The notes: generated by a model not told the origin, from the letters alone. Positions 38,453-48,382 are shown, counted from the first letter of the stretch. The stretch: DNA of 64,000 nt from Acuticoccus sp963704595 (GCA_963704595.1 OY969922.1:3472001-3536000), one strand, 5' to 3'. Numbers and translations are program-made.

Positions 38453-39640
38453 ATGTCTGAAAAGCCAGCCAACGCGCACGCGGCGAAGCTCGCCCGCGCC
38501 ACGAAGATCGCACATGGCGGGCTCGACCCTCATGCGTTTCACGGGTTCGTCAATCCACCAGTGGTTCATGCATCGACGGTACTCTACCCGAATATCCAGG
38601 GGACGATAGACCGAACCCAGCCCTACACCTACGGAAGCACGGGTACGCCGACGACGGACGCGCTGCGCACGCTGGTCCTGGCGCTGGAAGAAGGCGAGGA
38701 TTGTGTTCTGACCCCGACCGGGCGCTCGGCCAACGCCTGCGCCCTCACCGCGCTGGTGAAGCCCGGTGATCACGTGATCGTGCCCGACAACGTCTACTTT
38801 CCCACACGAAAGTTCTGCAACGGCTTCCTCGACCGGTTCGGGGTCAGCACCACCTACGTCGACCCGCTCGACCATGACGCGGTCGCCAAGGCGCTCGAGA
38901 CCCCGACGGCGGTGATGTTCCTCGAGGCACCGGGCTCGCAGACCTTCGAGGTGCCGGACGTGCCGCACCTTGCGAAGATGGCGCGCGACGCCGGCGCCGT
39001 CACCGTGATGGACAACACCTGGGCAACGCCGCTGTTCTTCCAGCCGCTTGCCAACGGGATCGACATCTCCATCCAGTCCGCCACCAAGTATTTCGGCGGC
39101 CACTCGGACCTTCTGATGGGCACCGTCGCCGGCAACGGCGAACCGATGGCGAAGGTGCGCGCCGCATGGCAGGACCTCGGCCTTCATGTGGGGCCGGAGG
39201 ATGTGTTCCTCACCATGCGCGGCATCCGCACGCTCGACGTGCGGATGGAGCGGCACGAGCGCAACGCGCGGATCGTCTCCGAATGGCTCGCCGGCAACCC
39301 GCTGGTGGCCCGCGTCCTCTACCCCGCCCTCCCCGGCGCACCGGGCCACGAGATCTGGAAGCGCGACTTCTCCGGCGCGTCCGGCCTCTTCGCGATCACC
39401 TTCAAGGATCGCGCGCAGGAGGACGTGGTCCGCTTCGTCGACGGGCTGGACCTTTTCGGGATCGGCTATTCGTGGGGCGGCTTCGAGAGCCTCGCCACGC
39501 TGGCGCCGATGCCGACGCTGCGCACCGCCACCACCTGGCCCGAGAACGAGGCGGTCGTGCGCCTCCACATCGGCCTCGAGGACCCGGGCGACCTCATCGC
39601 CGACCTCGACCGCTCGCTGAAGGCAGCGTTCGAGCGCTGA
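38453..39640 (+). CDS. metC: Cystathionine beta-lyase
   Basis: A 395-residue PLP enzyme of the Cys/Met-metabolism family; cleaves cystathionine to homocysteine, ammonia and pyruvate. The PLP lysine sits in SATKYFGGHSD, with YGSTGTPTTDALRTLVLALE at the cofactor end and VMDNTWATPLFFQPL before it. The GYSWGGFESL motif near the C-terminus is characteristic of MetC-type lyases. An AAGGG ribosome site precedes the ATG. It is divergent from aapJ (169-base gap), a neighbourhood I associate with Rhizobiales, and ends in a strong terminator. Confidence 0.9.
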   Translation: MSEKPANAHAAKLARATKIAHGGLDPHAFHGFVNPPVVHASTVLYPNIQGTIDRTQPYTYGSTGTPTTDALRTLVLALEEGEDCVLTPTGRSANACALTALVKPGDHVIVPDNVYFPTRKFCNGFLDRFGVSTTYVDPLDHDAVAKALETPTAVMFLEAPGSQTFEVPDVPHLAKMARDAGAVTVMDNTWATPLFFQPLANGIDISIQSATKYFGGHSDLLMGTVAGNGEPMAKVRAAWQDLGLHVGPEDVFLTMRGIRTLDVRMERHERNARIVSEWLAGNPLVARVLYPALPGAPGHEIWKRDFSGASGLFAITFKDRAQEDVVRFVDGLDLFGIGYSWGGFESLATLAPMPTLRTATTWPENEAVVRLHIGLEDPGDLIADLDRSLKAAFER

Positions 39641-39645
39641 CGCCA

Positions 39646-39679
39646 AAACGCCCGCAGGCCGGACGGCTTGCGGGCGTTT
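39646..39679 (+). terminator. Intrinsic terminator after metC
   Basis: Arms AAACGCCCGCA (39646-39656) and TGCGGGCGTTT (39669-39679) form an 11-bp stem starting five bases after the metC stop. The A/T ends allow it to work in both directions, so it may also close the leftward GT2/LABN transcript. Confidence 0.88.
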
Positions 39680-39706
39680 CTCGCCGGGATGCCGGGCGGC
39701 GCCGCG

Positions 39707-40039
39707 TCAGGTGGTGTTGGCGAGGGCCGTTCGGCGTTCGCGGAAGATGAGCCACAGGTTGCGGGCATAGATGAAGAGCCCCATCCCCTGCCCCGCGATG
39801 AACACGGGGTCCTCGCGGTAAAGGGCATAGACGAAGAGGCCCGCGCCGCCGGCGATCGAGAAGAACCAGAAGGCGACCGGCACCACCGAACGTCCTGCCT
39901 TCTCGGATGCGATCCACTGGATCAGGAAGCGCGCGGAAAACATTGCCTGCGCGAAGAAGCCGATAGCCATCCACACATCGAACTGCGCCACGAACACGTT
40001 GTGGAACCATGTCCCGAGGGACGCGAAGGTGTCAGCCAT
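39707..40039 (-). CDS. Lipid-A biosynthesis N-terminal domain (LABN) membrane protein
   Basis: A 110-residue protein with three hydrophobic segments (WMAIGFFAQAMFSARFLIQW, VVPVAFWFFSIAGGAGLFVY, GMGLFIYARNLWLIF). The pattern ARFLIQWIASEKAGRSVVPV is the hallmark of the LABN family of small inner-membrane proteins. Such proteins occur next to GT2 enzymes and are thought to help move or present lipid-linked sugars; no reaction is proven. Its ATG overlaps the end of the upstream glycosyltransferase gene by eight bases, so the two are translationally linked. Confidence 0.88.
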   Translation of the reverse strand: MADTFASLGTWFHNVFVAQFDVWMAIGFFAQAMFSARFLIQWIASEKAGRSVVPVAFWFFSIAGGAGLFVYALYREDPVFIAGQGMGLFIYARNLWLIFRERRTALANTT

Positions 40040-40780
40040 CGACGCGCTCCGAAATATCGGCCGCGACGGGCCGCGCCTTGCTGCGGCGGCGCAGCCACCA
40101 CACGCCGAGAAGGTCGGGAATCCCGACCAGCGCGCGGTCGAGGTTGCCGTACTTCGACTTTGCCGTAGGTGCGCGGCCGGTCCGCGACCGGGACATGCGC
40201 GATCTTCCAGCCCTCGCGCATGAAGAGCGCCGGGTAGAAGCGGTGGTTGTTGTCGAAGAACGGGATCAGCAGGTAGGCCTCGCGCCGCATCGCCTTGAGG
40301 CCGCAGGCGGTGTCGCGCGTGTCGTCCGCCAGCATCGCGCGGCGGAGGCGATTGGCGAGGCGGGAGGCGAGCTTCTTGCTCACGCCGTCGTGCCGCGCGG
40401 TGCGCTGGCCGGCGACCATGCCGACGGCCGGGTCCTTCAGGAGCGGGGCGACGAGATCGGCGAGGAAGCGCGGGTCGTTCTGGCCGTCGCCGTCGACGGT
40501 GACGATGATGTCGCCGCGTGCCGCGATGGCGCCGGCGCGGATCGCGCGGGACTTGCCGCCGGAAGACCTCGTGGCGGAGGAGGCGGACGGCGGGGAGTGA
40601 TGCGGCGCGGACGGCGTCGGCGGTGCCGTCGGTGGAGCCGTCATCGACCACGATCACTTCGAACGGCGGCGGCAGCGGACCGGCGAGCACTTCGCGCAGG
40701 AGCGGCACGATCGCGTCCCGCTCGTCCTTTGCCGGGATAACGATGCTCACGAAGGGGCGCGAGGAATTGCGGGCTTGCAT
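40032..40780 (-). CDS. Glycosyltransferase family 2, DPM1-like (two frame breaks)
   Basis: A GT-A-fold glycosyltransferase resembling dolichyl/polyprenyl-phosphate sugar synthases. VSIVIPAKDERDAIVPLLRE starts the fold, FEVIVVDDGSTDGTADAV binds the nucleotide sugar, IIVTVDGDGQNDP supplies the metal-binding aspartates, and GLKAMRREAYLLIPFFDNNH follows. Extra bases near 40559 and 40157 break the frame; the corrected protein is 248 residues. It probably loads a sugar on a polyprenyl phosphate for a membrane transferase such as the ArnT-like protein at 32072. It shares an eight-base overlap with the LABN gene. Confidence 0.85.
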
Positions 40781-40920
40781 GGGTCCGGACGGTTGGGCCG
40801 CCGTGGCGGGGTGACGGGGACAAGCCGCTCCCCTACTACCTCAACCGCCTCCACCACAAGGGCGGCGGCGGGTGCCGGACCGGGACGCAGGGGTGCAGAG
40901 GCCGCACGCCCGGCCCGCCC

Positions 40921-41241
40921 TCAGGCGCAGGTGAACGCCGAGGTGCGCACCCAGCCGTAGTAGAGGTGGTGGCGCGGCGGCTTGAGCCGGACCCACAGGT
41001 CGAAGGACGGCGAGGTCGGCGCTTCCATGATCTCGACCTCCATCCCCGCCGGCAGATAGCCCCACACCTCACCCTGCGGCTCCTCGTAGACCTCGAGCTG
41101 GCCGGAGATGGTCGACACGATGCAGTAGTAGGAGGTGACGACGGGCGGGGCCGGCGCCACGAAGAGGCGCGGGAGGTCGGCCGCCAGCGCCGCGGGGCCG
41201 AGACCGAGGAAGATGACAGGCAGGAGTGTGGCAAGTCGCAT
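40921..41241 (-). CDS. Small secreted SH3-like protein, unknown function
   Basis: A 106-residue protein with a clear signal peptide (MRLATLLPVIFLGLGPAALA, cleavage before AD). The mature part resembles a bacterial SH3-type fold: LEVYEEPQGEVWGYLPAGM, FDLWVRLKPPRHH and the closing YYGWVRTSAFTCA. Two cysteines, one early (YYCIVST) and one at the C-terminus, could be disulfide-bonded. I do not recognise a specific family. It stands alone between the GT2 gene and truB, with no ribosome site as strong as its neighbours. Confidence 0.65.
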   Translation of the reverse strand: MRLATLLPVIFLGLGPAALAADLPRLFVAPAPPVVTSYYCIVSTISGQLEVYEEPQGEVWGYLPAGMEVEIMEAPTSPSFDLWVRLKPPRHHLYYGWVRTSAFTCA

Positions 41242-41390
41242 GACGCTGGCTCCGGTGGCGCGGGTGGCGGGTGCGCTCCGCCGGGGCGCGGAGCGGCGCC
41301 TATCCTCCACCATCATGCTGTGCCCGGCGGTGCGTCGCCGCGGGCCGGACATGGCCGCGCCCCGCAAGCTTGCGGAGCGCGGCCAGCCCT

Positions 41391-42494
41391 TCAGTGCGTC
41401 GTCGTGACTTCGACGGCGTCGTCAGCGGGCTCGGGCACGTCGGCCGCGGCCTCTGCGGCCATCGCCTCGGCCTGCGCTGGCGGGGTGATGACAATCCGGC
41501 GGCGGGCGCTGCGGAACACGCGCACAGGGTGGAGCTCGCTCTGCTCGACGCGGCAGAGCGCGATCAGCTCCCCGGCGAGGACAGCGCGCACTTCGCTCCC
41601 CTCGAGATCGTCGCGGAGCGGACGCAGGATGACCCCCTGCCCGCGCTTCAGGCGGCTCGCGCCGACGCGGTCCACCTCGACCGCCGGCAGATCGTCCAGC
41701 GCCAGAGCGGGATTGAGCAGACGCGCGTCGATCGCGCCCTGCGGATCGGCGGCGGCCATATTGCGCAGGTCTTCCAGCGTCACCATGTCGGCCTCGCCGA
41801 ACGGGCCGACGCGGGTGCGGCGGAGCTGGCTGACGTGGCCCTCCGTGCCCAGCGCCTGGGCGAGGTCGCGGGCGATGGCGCGCACGTAGGTGCCCTTGCC
41901 GCAGTCGGCCTCGAGGGTGACCGTGTCGGCCGTCGGCTCGCCGACGATGGCGAGGCGGGTGATCGTCACGGTGCGGGCCTTGATCTCGACCACCTCGCCT
42001 TCGCGGGCGAGGTCGTAGGCGCGCTGCCCGTTGATTTTCACCGCGGAATATTGCGGCGGGATCTGCATGATTTCGCCGACGAATGCCGGAAGCGCGGCCT
42101 CGATGGCCTCGCGGCTCGGGCGCACGTCGCTGGAAGCGATCACGCTGCCGTCGGCATCGTCGGTGTCCGTGGTGGCGCCCCATGTCACGGTGAAGACGTA
42201 CCGCTTCCAGCCGTCGACCACGTAAGGCACGGTCTTGGTCGCGTCGCCGAAGGCGAGCGGCAGGAGGCCGGTGGCAAGCGGGTCGAGTGTGCCGGCGTGA
42301 CCGGCCTTCTCGGGCAGGAACAGCCGCTTCACGGCGCCAAGCGCCTGCGTCGACGTGATGTCGATCGGCTTGTCCAGCACGATCCAGCCGTCGAGCTGGT
42401 TCTTCGGCTTGCCGCGGCGGCGCTGTCCATTCCCGTTGCGCGGCTTGCGTGCCGCCACGGGCTGCTCATCCTGCAGATCGAAGGTCTTAACCAT
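41391..42494 (-). CDS. truB: tRNA pseudouridine-55 synthase
   Basis: Makes pseudouridine 55 in the T-loop of tRNAs. The catalytic aspartate is in KAGHAGTLDPLATGLLPLAF; LDKPIDITSTQALGAVKRL, the substrate loop QIPPQYSAVKINGQRAYDLA and the CGKGTYVRAIARDLAQALG motif are all present. At ~367 residues it is longer than E. coli TruB owing to a basic N-terminal leader and a C-terminal extension rich in Ala/Glu after the RRIVITPP segment. The ATG at 42494 overlaps rbfA by eight bases; an ATG at 42512 is possible. Last gene of the rimP-nusA-infB operon. Confidence 0.93.
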   Translation of the reverse strand: MVKTFDLQDEQPVAARKPRNGNGQRRRGKPKNQLDGWIVLDKPIDITSTQALGAVKRLFLPEKAGHAGTLDPLATGLLPLAFGDATKTVPYVVDGWKRYVFTVTWGATTDTDDADGSVIASSDVRPSREAIEAALPAFVGEIMQIPPQYSAVKINGQRAYDLAREGEVVEIKARTVTITRLAIVGEPTADTVTLEADCGKGTYVRAIARDLAQALGTEGHVSQLRRTRVGPFGEADMVTLEDLRNMAAADPQGAIDARLLNPALALDDLPAVEVDRVGASRLKRGQGVILRPLRDDLEGSEVRAVLAGELIALCRVEQSELHPVRVFRSARRRIVITPPAQAEAMAAEAAADVPEPADDAVEVTTTH

Positions 42495-42885
42495 CGGTTC
42501 CCTCTGTGCCATCGTCCTCCTTCGCAATGTCCTTTGCGATGATCGGGTCTTTCAGAACCGAGCGCATCCAGTCATCGTCATCGAAGCGTGTGTCGAGCCG
42601 GAAGCGGAGCTCCGGCATGTATTTGAGCTGCCGGATTTCCCGCGCGAGTTCGACGCGCAGCGGCTTGGCGTTGCGCGCGAGGGCCTTGACGATCCGGTCC
42701 CGGTTCTCGCCGCCGAGCGGCATGACGAGGACGGTCGCGATCTTTAGGTCCGGGCTCATGCGAACCTCGGGCACCGTGATCGGCTGACGGTCGATGTCGG
42801 GATCATAGGTTCCACCACGCGCGAGAATGGCGGAAAGCGCGTGACGAACGAGTTCGCCGACGCGCAGCTGACGCTGTGATTGCAT
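42487..42885 (-). CDS. rbfA: 30S ribosome-binding factor RbfA
   Basis: A 132-residue KH-like-fold protein needed for late 30S subunit maturation and cold growth. Recognisable by QRQLRVGELVRHALSAILAR at the start, VRMSPDLKIATVLVMPLGG in the core and RQLKYMPELRFRLDTRFDD near the end; the tail is acidic. It follows infB by about 90 bases and overlaps truB, the standard order in this operon. Confidence 0.95.
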   Translation of the reverse strand: MQSQRQLRVGELVRHALSAILARGGTYDPDIDRQPITVPEVRMSPDLKIATVLVMPLGGENRDRIVKALARNAKPLRVELAREIRQLKYMPELRFRLDTRFDDDDWMRSVLKDPIIAKDIAKEDDGTEGTDG

Positions 42886-42942
42886 TTTATCCTCGGGGCT
42901 GGCCGCGGCGGGGATCGGACCCGGCCCGCGGCGCTCAAACCG

Positions 42943-42972
42943 GCGGGACGGCTCTCGCCGGTCCCGCTTTTT
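42943..42972. terminator. Hairpin between infB and rbfA
   Basis: GCGGGAC (42943-42949) pairs with GTCCCGC (42961-42967), with additional inner pairing, and TTTTT follows on the + strand. Read on the - strand, where the genes are, the U-tract after the stem is weak, so it may only attenuate between infB and rbfA or act as an mRNA processing point. Confidence 0.5.
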
Positions 42973-42975
42973 CGT

Positions 42976-45900
42976 TTACGCGAGTGTGCGCTCGACTTCC
43001 TCGACGCGGAAGCACTCGATGGTGTCGCCCTCGCGCAGGTCCTCGTACTTCTCGAAGGCCATGCCGCACTCCTGGCCTACCTGCACTTCCTTCACTTCGT
43101 CCTTGAAGCGCTTCAGCGTCTTCAGCATGCCTTCGTGGATGACCACGTTGTCGCGCAGCAGGCGGACGCCTGCGCCACGCTCGACCATGCCTTCGGTGAC
43201 GCGGCAACCCGCGACCTTGCCGGTCTTCGTGATGTTGAAGACCTGCAGGATCTCCGCGTAGCCGATGAAGGTTTCGCGGCGCTCCGGCTTCAGCATGCCA
43301 GACATAGCGTCCTTCACATCGTCGATCAGGTTGTAGATGATCGAGTAGTAGCGGATCTCGACGCCGGCACGGTCGGCCGCCTCGCGGGCCTGCTTGTTGG
43401 CACGCACGTTGAAGCCGATGATCACGCCGCCGGTCGCCGCCGCGAGGGTGACGTCCAATTCGGTGATCGCGCCCACCGCCTGGTGCAGCACGCGGGCCGC
43501 GACCTCGTCGGTGTTGAGCTTCTCGAGCGCGCCGACGATGGCTTCGGCGGAACCCTGCACGTCGGCCTTCAGCACGATCGGGAACTCGGAGAGCCCCGCG
43601 GACTGGAGGTTCGACATCATCTGCTCCAGCGACACTGCGGTCGACGGGGCTGTGCTGGTGTCGCGCTTCAGGCGCTCGCGGTACTCGGTGATCTCGCGTG
43701 CACGGCCTTCTGAAGTCGACGACCACGAACTGGTCGCCGGCTTCCGGCGTGGCGTTGAGGCCCAGGACCTCGACCGGCATCGACGGCTCGGCTTCCTTGA
43801 CCCGGTCGCCCTGGTCGTTGAGCAGCGCGCGAACCTTGCCCCACTCGGTGCCTGCGACGATGATGTCGCCGACCTTGAGAGTGCCCTGCTGGACGAGGAC
43901 GGTCGCAACCGAGCCGCGCCCCTTGTCGAGCTTGGCTTCGACGACGACGCCGTGCGCCTCGCGGTTCGGGTTGGCCTTCAGCTCCAGATATTCGGACTGG
44001 AGGATGACCGCCTCGAGCAGCTTGTCGAGGTTGAGACCCTTCAGCGCCGACACTTCCACGTCCTGCACGTCACCCGACATGGATTCGACGACGATGTCCT
44101 GCTGGAGGAGATCGGTCCGCACGCGGGTCGGGTCGGCGCCCGGCTTGTCGATCTTGTTGATCGCCACGATGATCGGGACGCCAGCCGCCTTGGCGTGGGC
44201 AATCGCCTCCGCCGTCTGCGGCATCACGCCGTCGTCCGCCGCCACCACCAGGATGACGATGTCGGTCGCCTTGGCGCCGCGGGCACGCATCGCGGTGAAC
44301 GCCGCGTGGCCCGGGGTGTCGAGGAAGGTGATCTTCTGGCCGTCCAGCTCGACCTGATAGGCGCCGATGTGCTGGGTGATGCCGCCGGCTTCGCCGGAGA
44401 CGACGTTGGCCTTGCGGATCGCGTCGAGAAGGCTCGTCTTGCCGTGGTCGACGTGGCCCATGATGGTGACCACCGGCGGCCGCGTGATGGCGTTCTCGGT
44501 GTCCATGTCGCGGGCGTCGAACAGACCCTCCTCGACGTCGGCCTCGGAAACGCGCTTCACGGTGTGGCCGAATTCGGTCACGACCAGTTCGGCGGTTTCC
44601 GCGTCGATGATGTCGGTGATCTTGTGCATCTGCCCCTCTTTCATGAGGAGCTTGATGACGTCCACGCCGCGCTCGGACATGCGCGAGGCAAGATCCTGGA
44701 TCGAGATGGCGTCGGGGATAACGACTTCGCGCACAACTTTCTCCCGCGGGCCGGACCGTGATCCGCCGCGCTTCTCTTTTTCACGGCGGCGACGCAGCGC
44801 TGCGAGCGAACGCCCGCGCTCCGAATCGTCCTCGAGGGCTGTGGTGATCGTCAGCTTGGTGCGCCGACGGTCGTCACCCTTGACCGCGGTTTTGGTGGGC
44901 GTGGCACGGGCCTTCTTGGCCTTGGCGCTCGCCGCCTCGTCTTCTTCCAGCTCCTTGCTGGTCTTGCGGCGGACCGGGCCGGTGCCGCGCGCTGCACGCA
45001 CGTCGCCTTCGACCTCGGTCGCGGACGCATCGGCAGCCTTGTTGGCGGCCGCAGTCTCTTCCTGGGCGGCCTTGCGGGCTGCCAGTTCTTCCTCGGCCTT
45101 GCGGCGGGCTTCCTCGCGCTCGCGGCGCAGTTCGGCCTCGGCGAGATCACGCTTCGCCTGCTCGATGGCGTCGCGTTCGCGGATCGCCTCTTCCTCGGCG
45201 CGCTTCTTCTGCTCGCCCTGCTGGGAGCGGGCGGTGGCCAGCGCGCGGGCGCGGGCGTCCTGCTCGGTCTTCGACAGGGTGCGGTGCACCTGCGGGCCGC
45301 CGCGACGGGGCTCCTTCGCCCGGTCCACGCGCTCGCCGCGCGGGGGTGCCGCTGCAGCCGGGGTCCGGCCACGGGGCGCCTGAGGCTCGGGGGTCCGCGA
45401 CTGGGCACCGCGCGGGCCGGGCGAAGACGCCTGGCTCGAACGGCGACGCTGCGCGGGCGCCTCGACGGGAGGCGGCGCGGAGCGCACCTCGGCACGGCCG
45501 ATGATGCGCGGACGCGCGGAAAGATTGAGAGCCTGCGCGGCAAGGTCGTCGGCGCTCGGTTTCGCGTCCGCCGAAGCGGCCTCTGCGGCCGGAGCGGCTT
45601 CGGCGGTGGCAGCCGGTGCTTCGGGCGCTTCAGCCGGTGCGGGCTTTGCCTTGGCCGCGGGGGCCTCGGCGGCCGGCTCGGCCGCCTTCGGCGCCGCCTT
45701 GGCCGCGGGGGCTTCGGCGGTTGCGGCCTTCTGCGGTGCTGCCTTGGCGGCGGGCGCCTTGGCCGCCGCGGCGGCCGGAGCCGCCGCTGCGGGCTGCGCC
45801 GGCTGCGGTGCTGCTGCCTCGGGCTTGCGCGGAGCGGCTTCGGGCGTGGCATCGCCCTGCCCCGGAACCACGATCCGGCGCTTCTTCTTCTCGACCACAA

Positions 45901-46024
45901 CCGACTTGGTGCGCCCGTGGGAGAAGCTCTGCCGTGTGGTAGACTGCTCCACACCACCGCGACGCAGGCTCAAGGTTTTCTTGCGCCCGCCAAGTTGTTC
46001 GCCGGTGTCGTTCGTATCGCTCAT
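42976..46024 (-). CDS. infB: Translation initiation factor IF-2 (one frame break)
   Basis: GTPase that brings fMet-tRNA to the 30S subunit. Long N-terminal linker very rich in Ala/Pro/Lys/Glu repeats (residues ~60-350), then IF2-N (SIQDLASRMSERGVDVIKLL), the G-domain with GHVDHGKTS, DTPGHAAF and NKIDK, and domains II-IV ending EGDTIECFRVEEVERTLA. One extra base near 43711 splits domain II; corrected length is about 1,015 residues, within the range for alphaproteobacterial IF-2. It overlaps the YlxR-family gene by four bases and belongs to the rimP-nusA operon. Confidence 0.93.
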
Positions 46025-46686
46025 ACAGTCAAAGATCCTGCGAACATGTGTTCGTCGGTGTGGTTGGAAACGTCCGCGGGATGCAACGGCCCAAATTCGT
46101 AGCCGCGCAAGCGCAGAGCGTCCGTGAAGAAGAGATCGCTCGTTCGGCCGGGCGCGAGTGCGACATGAACCACACGTTGACGCCCCAAGGTGCTCTCCAG
46201 CTCAGCCGAAGAAAACACGTCAGCCACACTCCACTTGTTATGGAGTTCCAAAGCCTTTTTGGCAAGCGCCTCCACCTTTTGGCGGCCATCTTCAGATGCA
46301 TCGCTCGCAAACACGAGGCCGGTCACCGCCTTGTCGCGAACGGCGGCACGGACTTTCTCGAAGCCGGCGACAACCGTGCCGGCCTTCTGCGCCATCGACA
46401 AACGCTCAAGCGCTGCGCGGCGCAGCAATGCCGCAATGTCGTCCGCGAGGTTCGGCGAAACCTTCGCCTCGGCCTTGAAGGCGCGTGAAAACACACGCTT
46501 TTTCGCAGCCTCCGCGACGCTTGCGCGCGTCGCATCGATCCAGACGCCGCGGCCCGGAAGGCGCCGCTTGACGTCAGGCGTGACCACGCCGTCCGGCGAC
46601 AGCACGAACCGGATCATCGTATCCGGCGTGCCCGTCCGCCGGGTCAGCGCGCAAGTTCGTTCGGGCGACCTATCCGCTTTCTTCAG
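46021..46686 (-). CDS. YlxR-family RNA-binding protein with C-terminal L7Ae-like part (CTG start?)
   Basis: Nucleoid/RNA-binding accessory protein of the nusA-infB operon. The family's N-terminal motif (SPERTCALTRRTGTPDTMIR) lies upstream of the first ATG (46617), so that ATG cannot be the true start. Reading back, the only candidate is a CTG at 46686 that overlaps the nusA stop as CTGA, exactly like the ATGA/GTGA overlaps used all over this window. That gives 221 residues: YlxR domain, then an L7Ae-like domain (VRAAVRDKAVTGLVFASDA). Either a real CTG start or a miscalled ATG. Confidence 0.8.
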   Translation of the reverse strand: MKKADRSPERTCALTRRTGTPDTMIRFVLSPDGVVTPDVKRRLPGRGVWIDATRASVAEAAKKRVFSRAFKAEAKVSPNLADDIAALLRRAALERLSMAQKAGTVVAGFEKVRAAVRDKAVTGLVFASDASEDGRQKVEALAKKALELHNKWSVADVFSSAELESTLGRQRVVHVALAPGRTSDLFFTDALRLRGYEFGPLHPADVSNHTDEHMFAGSLTV

Positions 46687-48308
46687 GAGACGGCCTCCGC
46701 GGTTGCGTCTTCTTCGCCCTCGTCGCCTTCTTCAGCGTCTTCCGAAGGCCCGTCCAGCTCTTCCTGGGTGATCCAGCCGGCGGCGACGCGCGCGGTCATG
46801 ATCATTTCTTCCGCGGCCGCGCGGGTCACGTCGAACGCTGCGAGCGGGCCGGTGTGGCGGATCGTCTCCGGGCCGCGCTTCTCCACCCAGCCGACGAGAT
46901 CGTCGGGCACGGAGCCTGCGAAGTCCTCGAGGTTCTTCACGTCGTCCTCGCCGAGCGCCACCATCATCGCGGTGGTGATACCGGGGACCTGGCGAAGGTC
47001 GTCGTCGACGCCGAGTTCGCGGCGGCGCTCGTCGTTCCTCGACTCGATTTCCTCGAGGTTCTCGCGGGCACGGGCCTGGAGCTCCTCGGCGGTCTCGTCG
47101 TCGAAGCCCTCGATGGAGGCGATCTCGTCGATGTCGACGTAGGCGACCTCCTCCATGGAGGTGAAGCCCTCGGACGCCAGAAGCTGGCCGACGACTTCGT
47201 CGACGTTGAGGCCGTCCACGAAGAGCTGGGTGCGCTCGGCGAATTCCTTCTGCCGGCGCTCGGACTCTTCGGCCTCGGTCATGATGTCGATGTCCCAGCC
47301 GGTGAGCTGCGACGCCAGGCGCACGTTCTGGCCGCGGCGGCCGATGGCGAGCGAAAGCTGCTCGTCCGGCACCACCACCTCGATGCGCTCCGAATCCTCG
47401 TCGAGCACGACCTTGGAGACTTCCGCCGGCTGCAGCGCGTTGACGATGAACGTCGCGGCGTCGGGCGACCAGGGGATGATGTCGATCTTCTCGCCCTGCT
47501 GTTCCTGCACGACGGCCTGAACGCGGGAGCCACGCATGCCGACGCAGGCGCCGACCGGGTCGATGGAGGAATCGTGGCTGATGACGGCGATCTTGGCGCG
47601 GCTGCCCGGATCGCGGGCGACCGACTTGATCTCGATCACGCCGTCGTAGATTTCCGGCACTTCCTGGCGGAACAGCATCTTGGTGAACATCGGATGCGTG
47701 CGCGACAGGAAGATCTGCGGCCCGCGCGGCTCGCGGCGGACATCGGCGATGTAGGAGCGGATGCGGTCGCCGGGGCGGAACACTTCGCGCGGGATCAGCT
47801 GGTCACGCCGGACGATGGCCTCGCCACGGCCCAGATCCACGATGACGTTGCCGTATTCGACGCGCTTGACGATGCCGTTGATGATCTCGCCGACGCGGTT
47901 CTCGAACTCTTCGTACTGGCGGTCGCGCTCGGCCTCGCGGACCTTCTGCACGATCACCTGCTTGGCCGACTGGGTCGCGACGCGGCCGAACTCGATCGGC
48001 GGCAGCGGGTCGGCGATGTAGTCGCCCACGTGCACTTCGGGGTTCTTGGCCAGGGCGTCGGCCAGCGAAATCTGGTTGTTCGGGTTCTCGACTTCCTCGA
48101 CGACTTCCATCAGCCGCTGGAGCCGGGTCTCGCCCGACTTCGGGTTGATCTCGGCGCGGATCTCGGTCTCCTGACCGTAGCGGGCTCTTGCAGCCTTCTG
48201 GATCGCGTCTTCCATCGCCTCGATCACGATGGCGCGGTCGATCTGCTTCTCGCGCGCAACCGCGTCAGCGATCTGCAACAACTCCAGCTTGTTCGCGCTG
48301 ACTGCCAT
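46683..48308 (-). CDS. nusA: Transcription termination/antitermination factor NusA
   Basis: A 541-residue RNA-polymerase-binding factor. N-terminal RNAP-binding domain (LELLQIADAVAREKQIDRAI), S1 domain (GIVKRVEYGNVIVDLGRGEA), KH domains (DPVGACVGMRGSRVQAVVQE and EQLSLAIGRRGQNVRLASQL), and acidic C-terminal repeats that end in a Glu/Asp-rich tail. It modulates pausing, intrinsic termination and rRNA antitermination. Located 118 bases after rimP; the gap contains two tight hairpins. The start MAVSANKLELL is typical for the class. Confidence 0.96.
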   Translation of the reverse strand: MAVSANKLELLQIADAVAREKQIDRAIVIEAMEDAIQKAARARYGQETEIRAEINPKSGETRLQRLMEVVEEVENPNNQISLADALAKNPEVHVGDYIADPLPPIEFGRVATQSAKQVIVQKVREAERDRQYEEFENRVGEIINGIVKRVEYGNVIVDLGRGEAIVRRDQLIPREVFRPGDRIRSYIADVRREPRGPQIFLSRTHPMFTKMLFRQEVPEIYDGVIEIKSVARDPGSRAKIAVISHDSSIDPVGACVGMRGSRVQAVVQEQQGEKIDIIPWSPDAATFIVNALQPAEVSKVVLDEDSERIEVVVPDEQLSLAIGRRGQNVRLASQLTGWDIDIMTEAEESERRQKEFAERTQLFVDGLNVDEVVGQLLASEGFTSMEEVAYVDIDEIASIEGFDDETAEELQARARENLEEIESRNDERRRELGVDDDLRQVPGITTAMMVALGEDDVKNLEDFAGSVPDDLVGWVEKRGPETIRHTGPLAAFDVTRAAAEEMIMTARVAAGWITQEELDGPSEDAEEGDEGEEDATAEAVS

Positions 48309-48382
48309 TGTTCATCCCCAAGTGGGGGCGATCCGCCCCGCCGAAATCAATGTGAGGCTCTCGCCCCGTCGTGTGTCGTATC

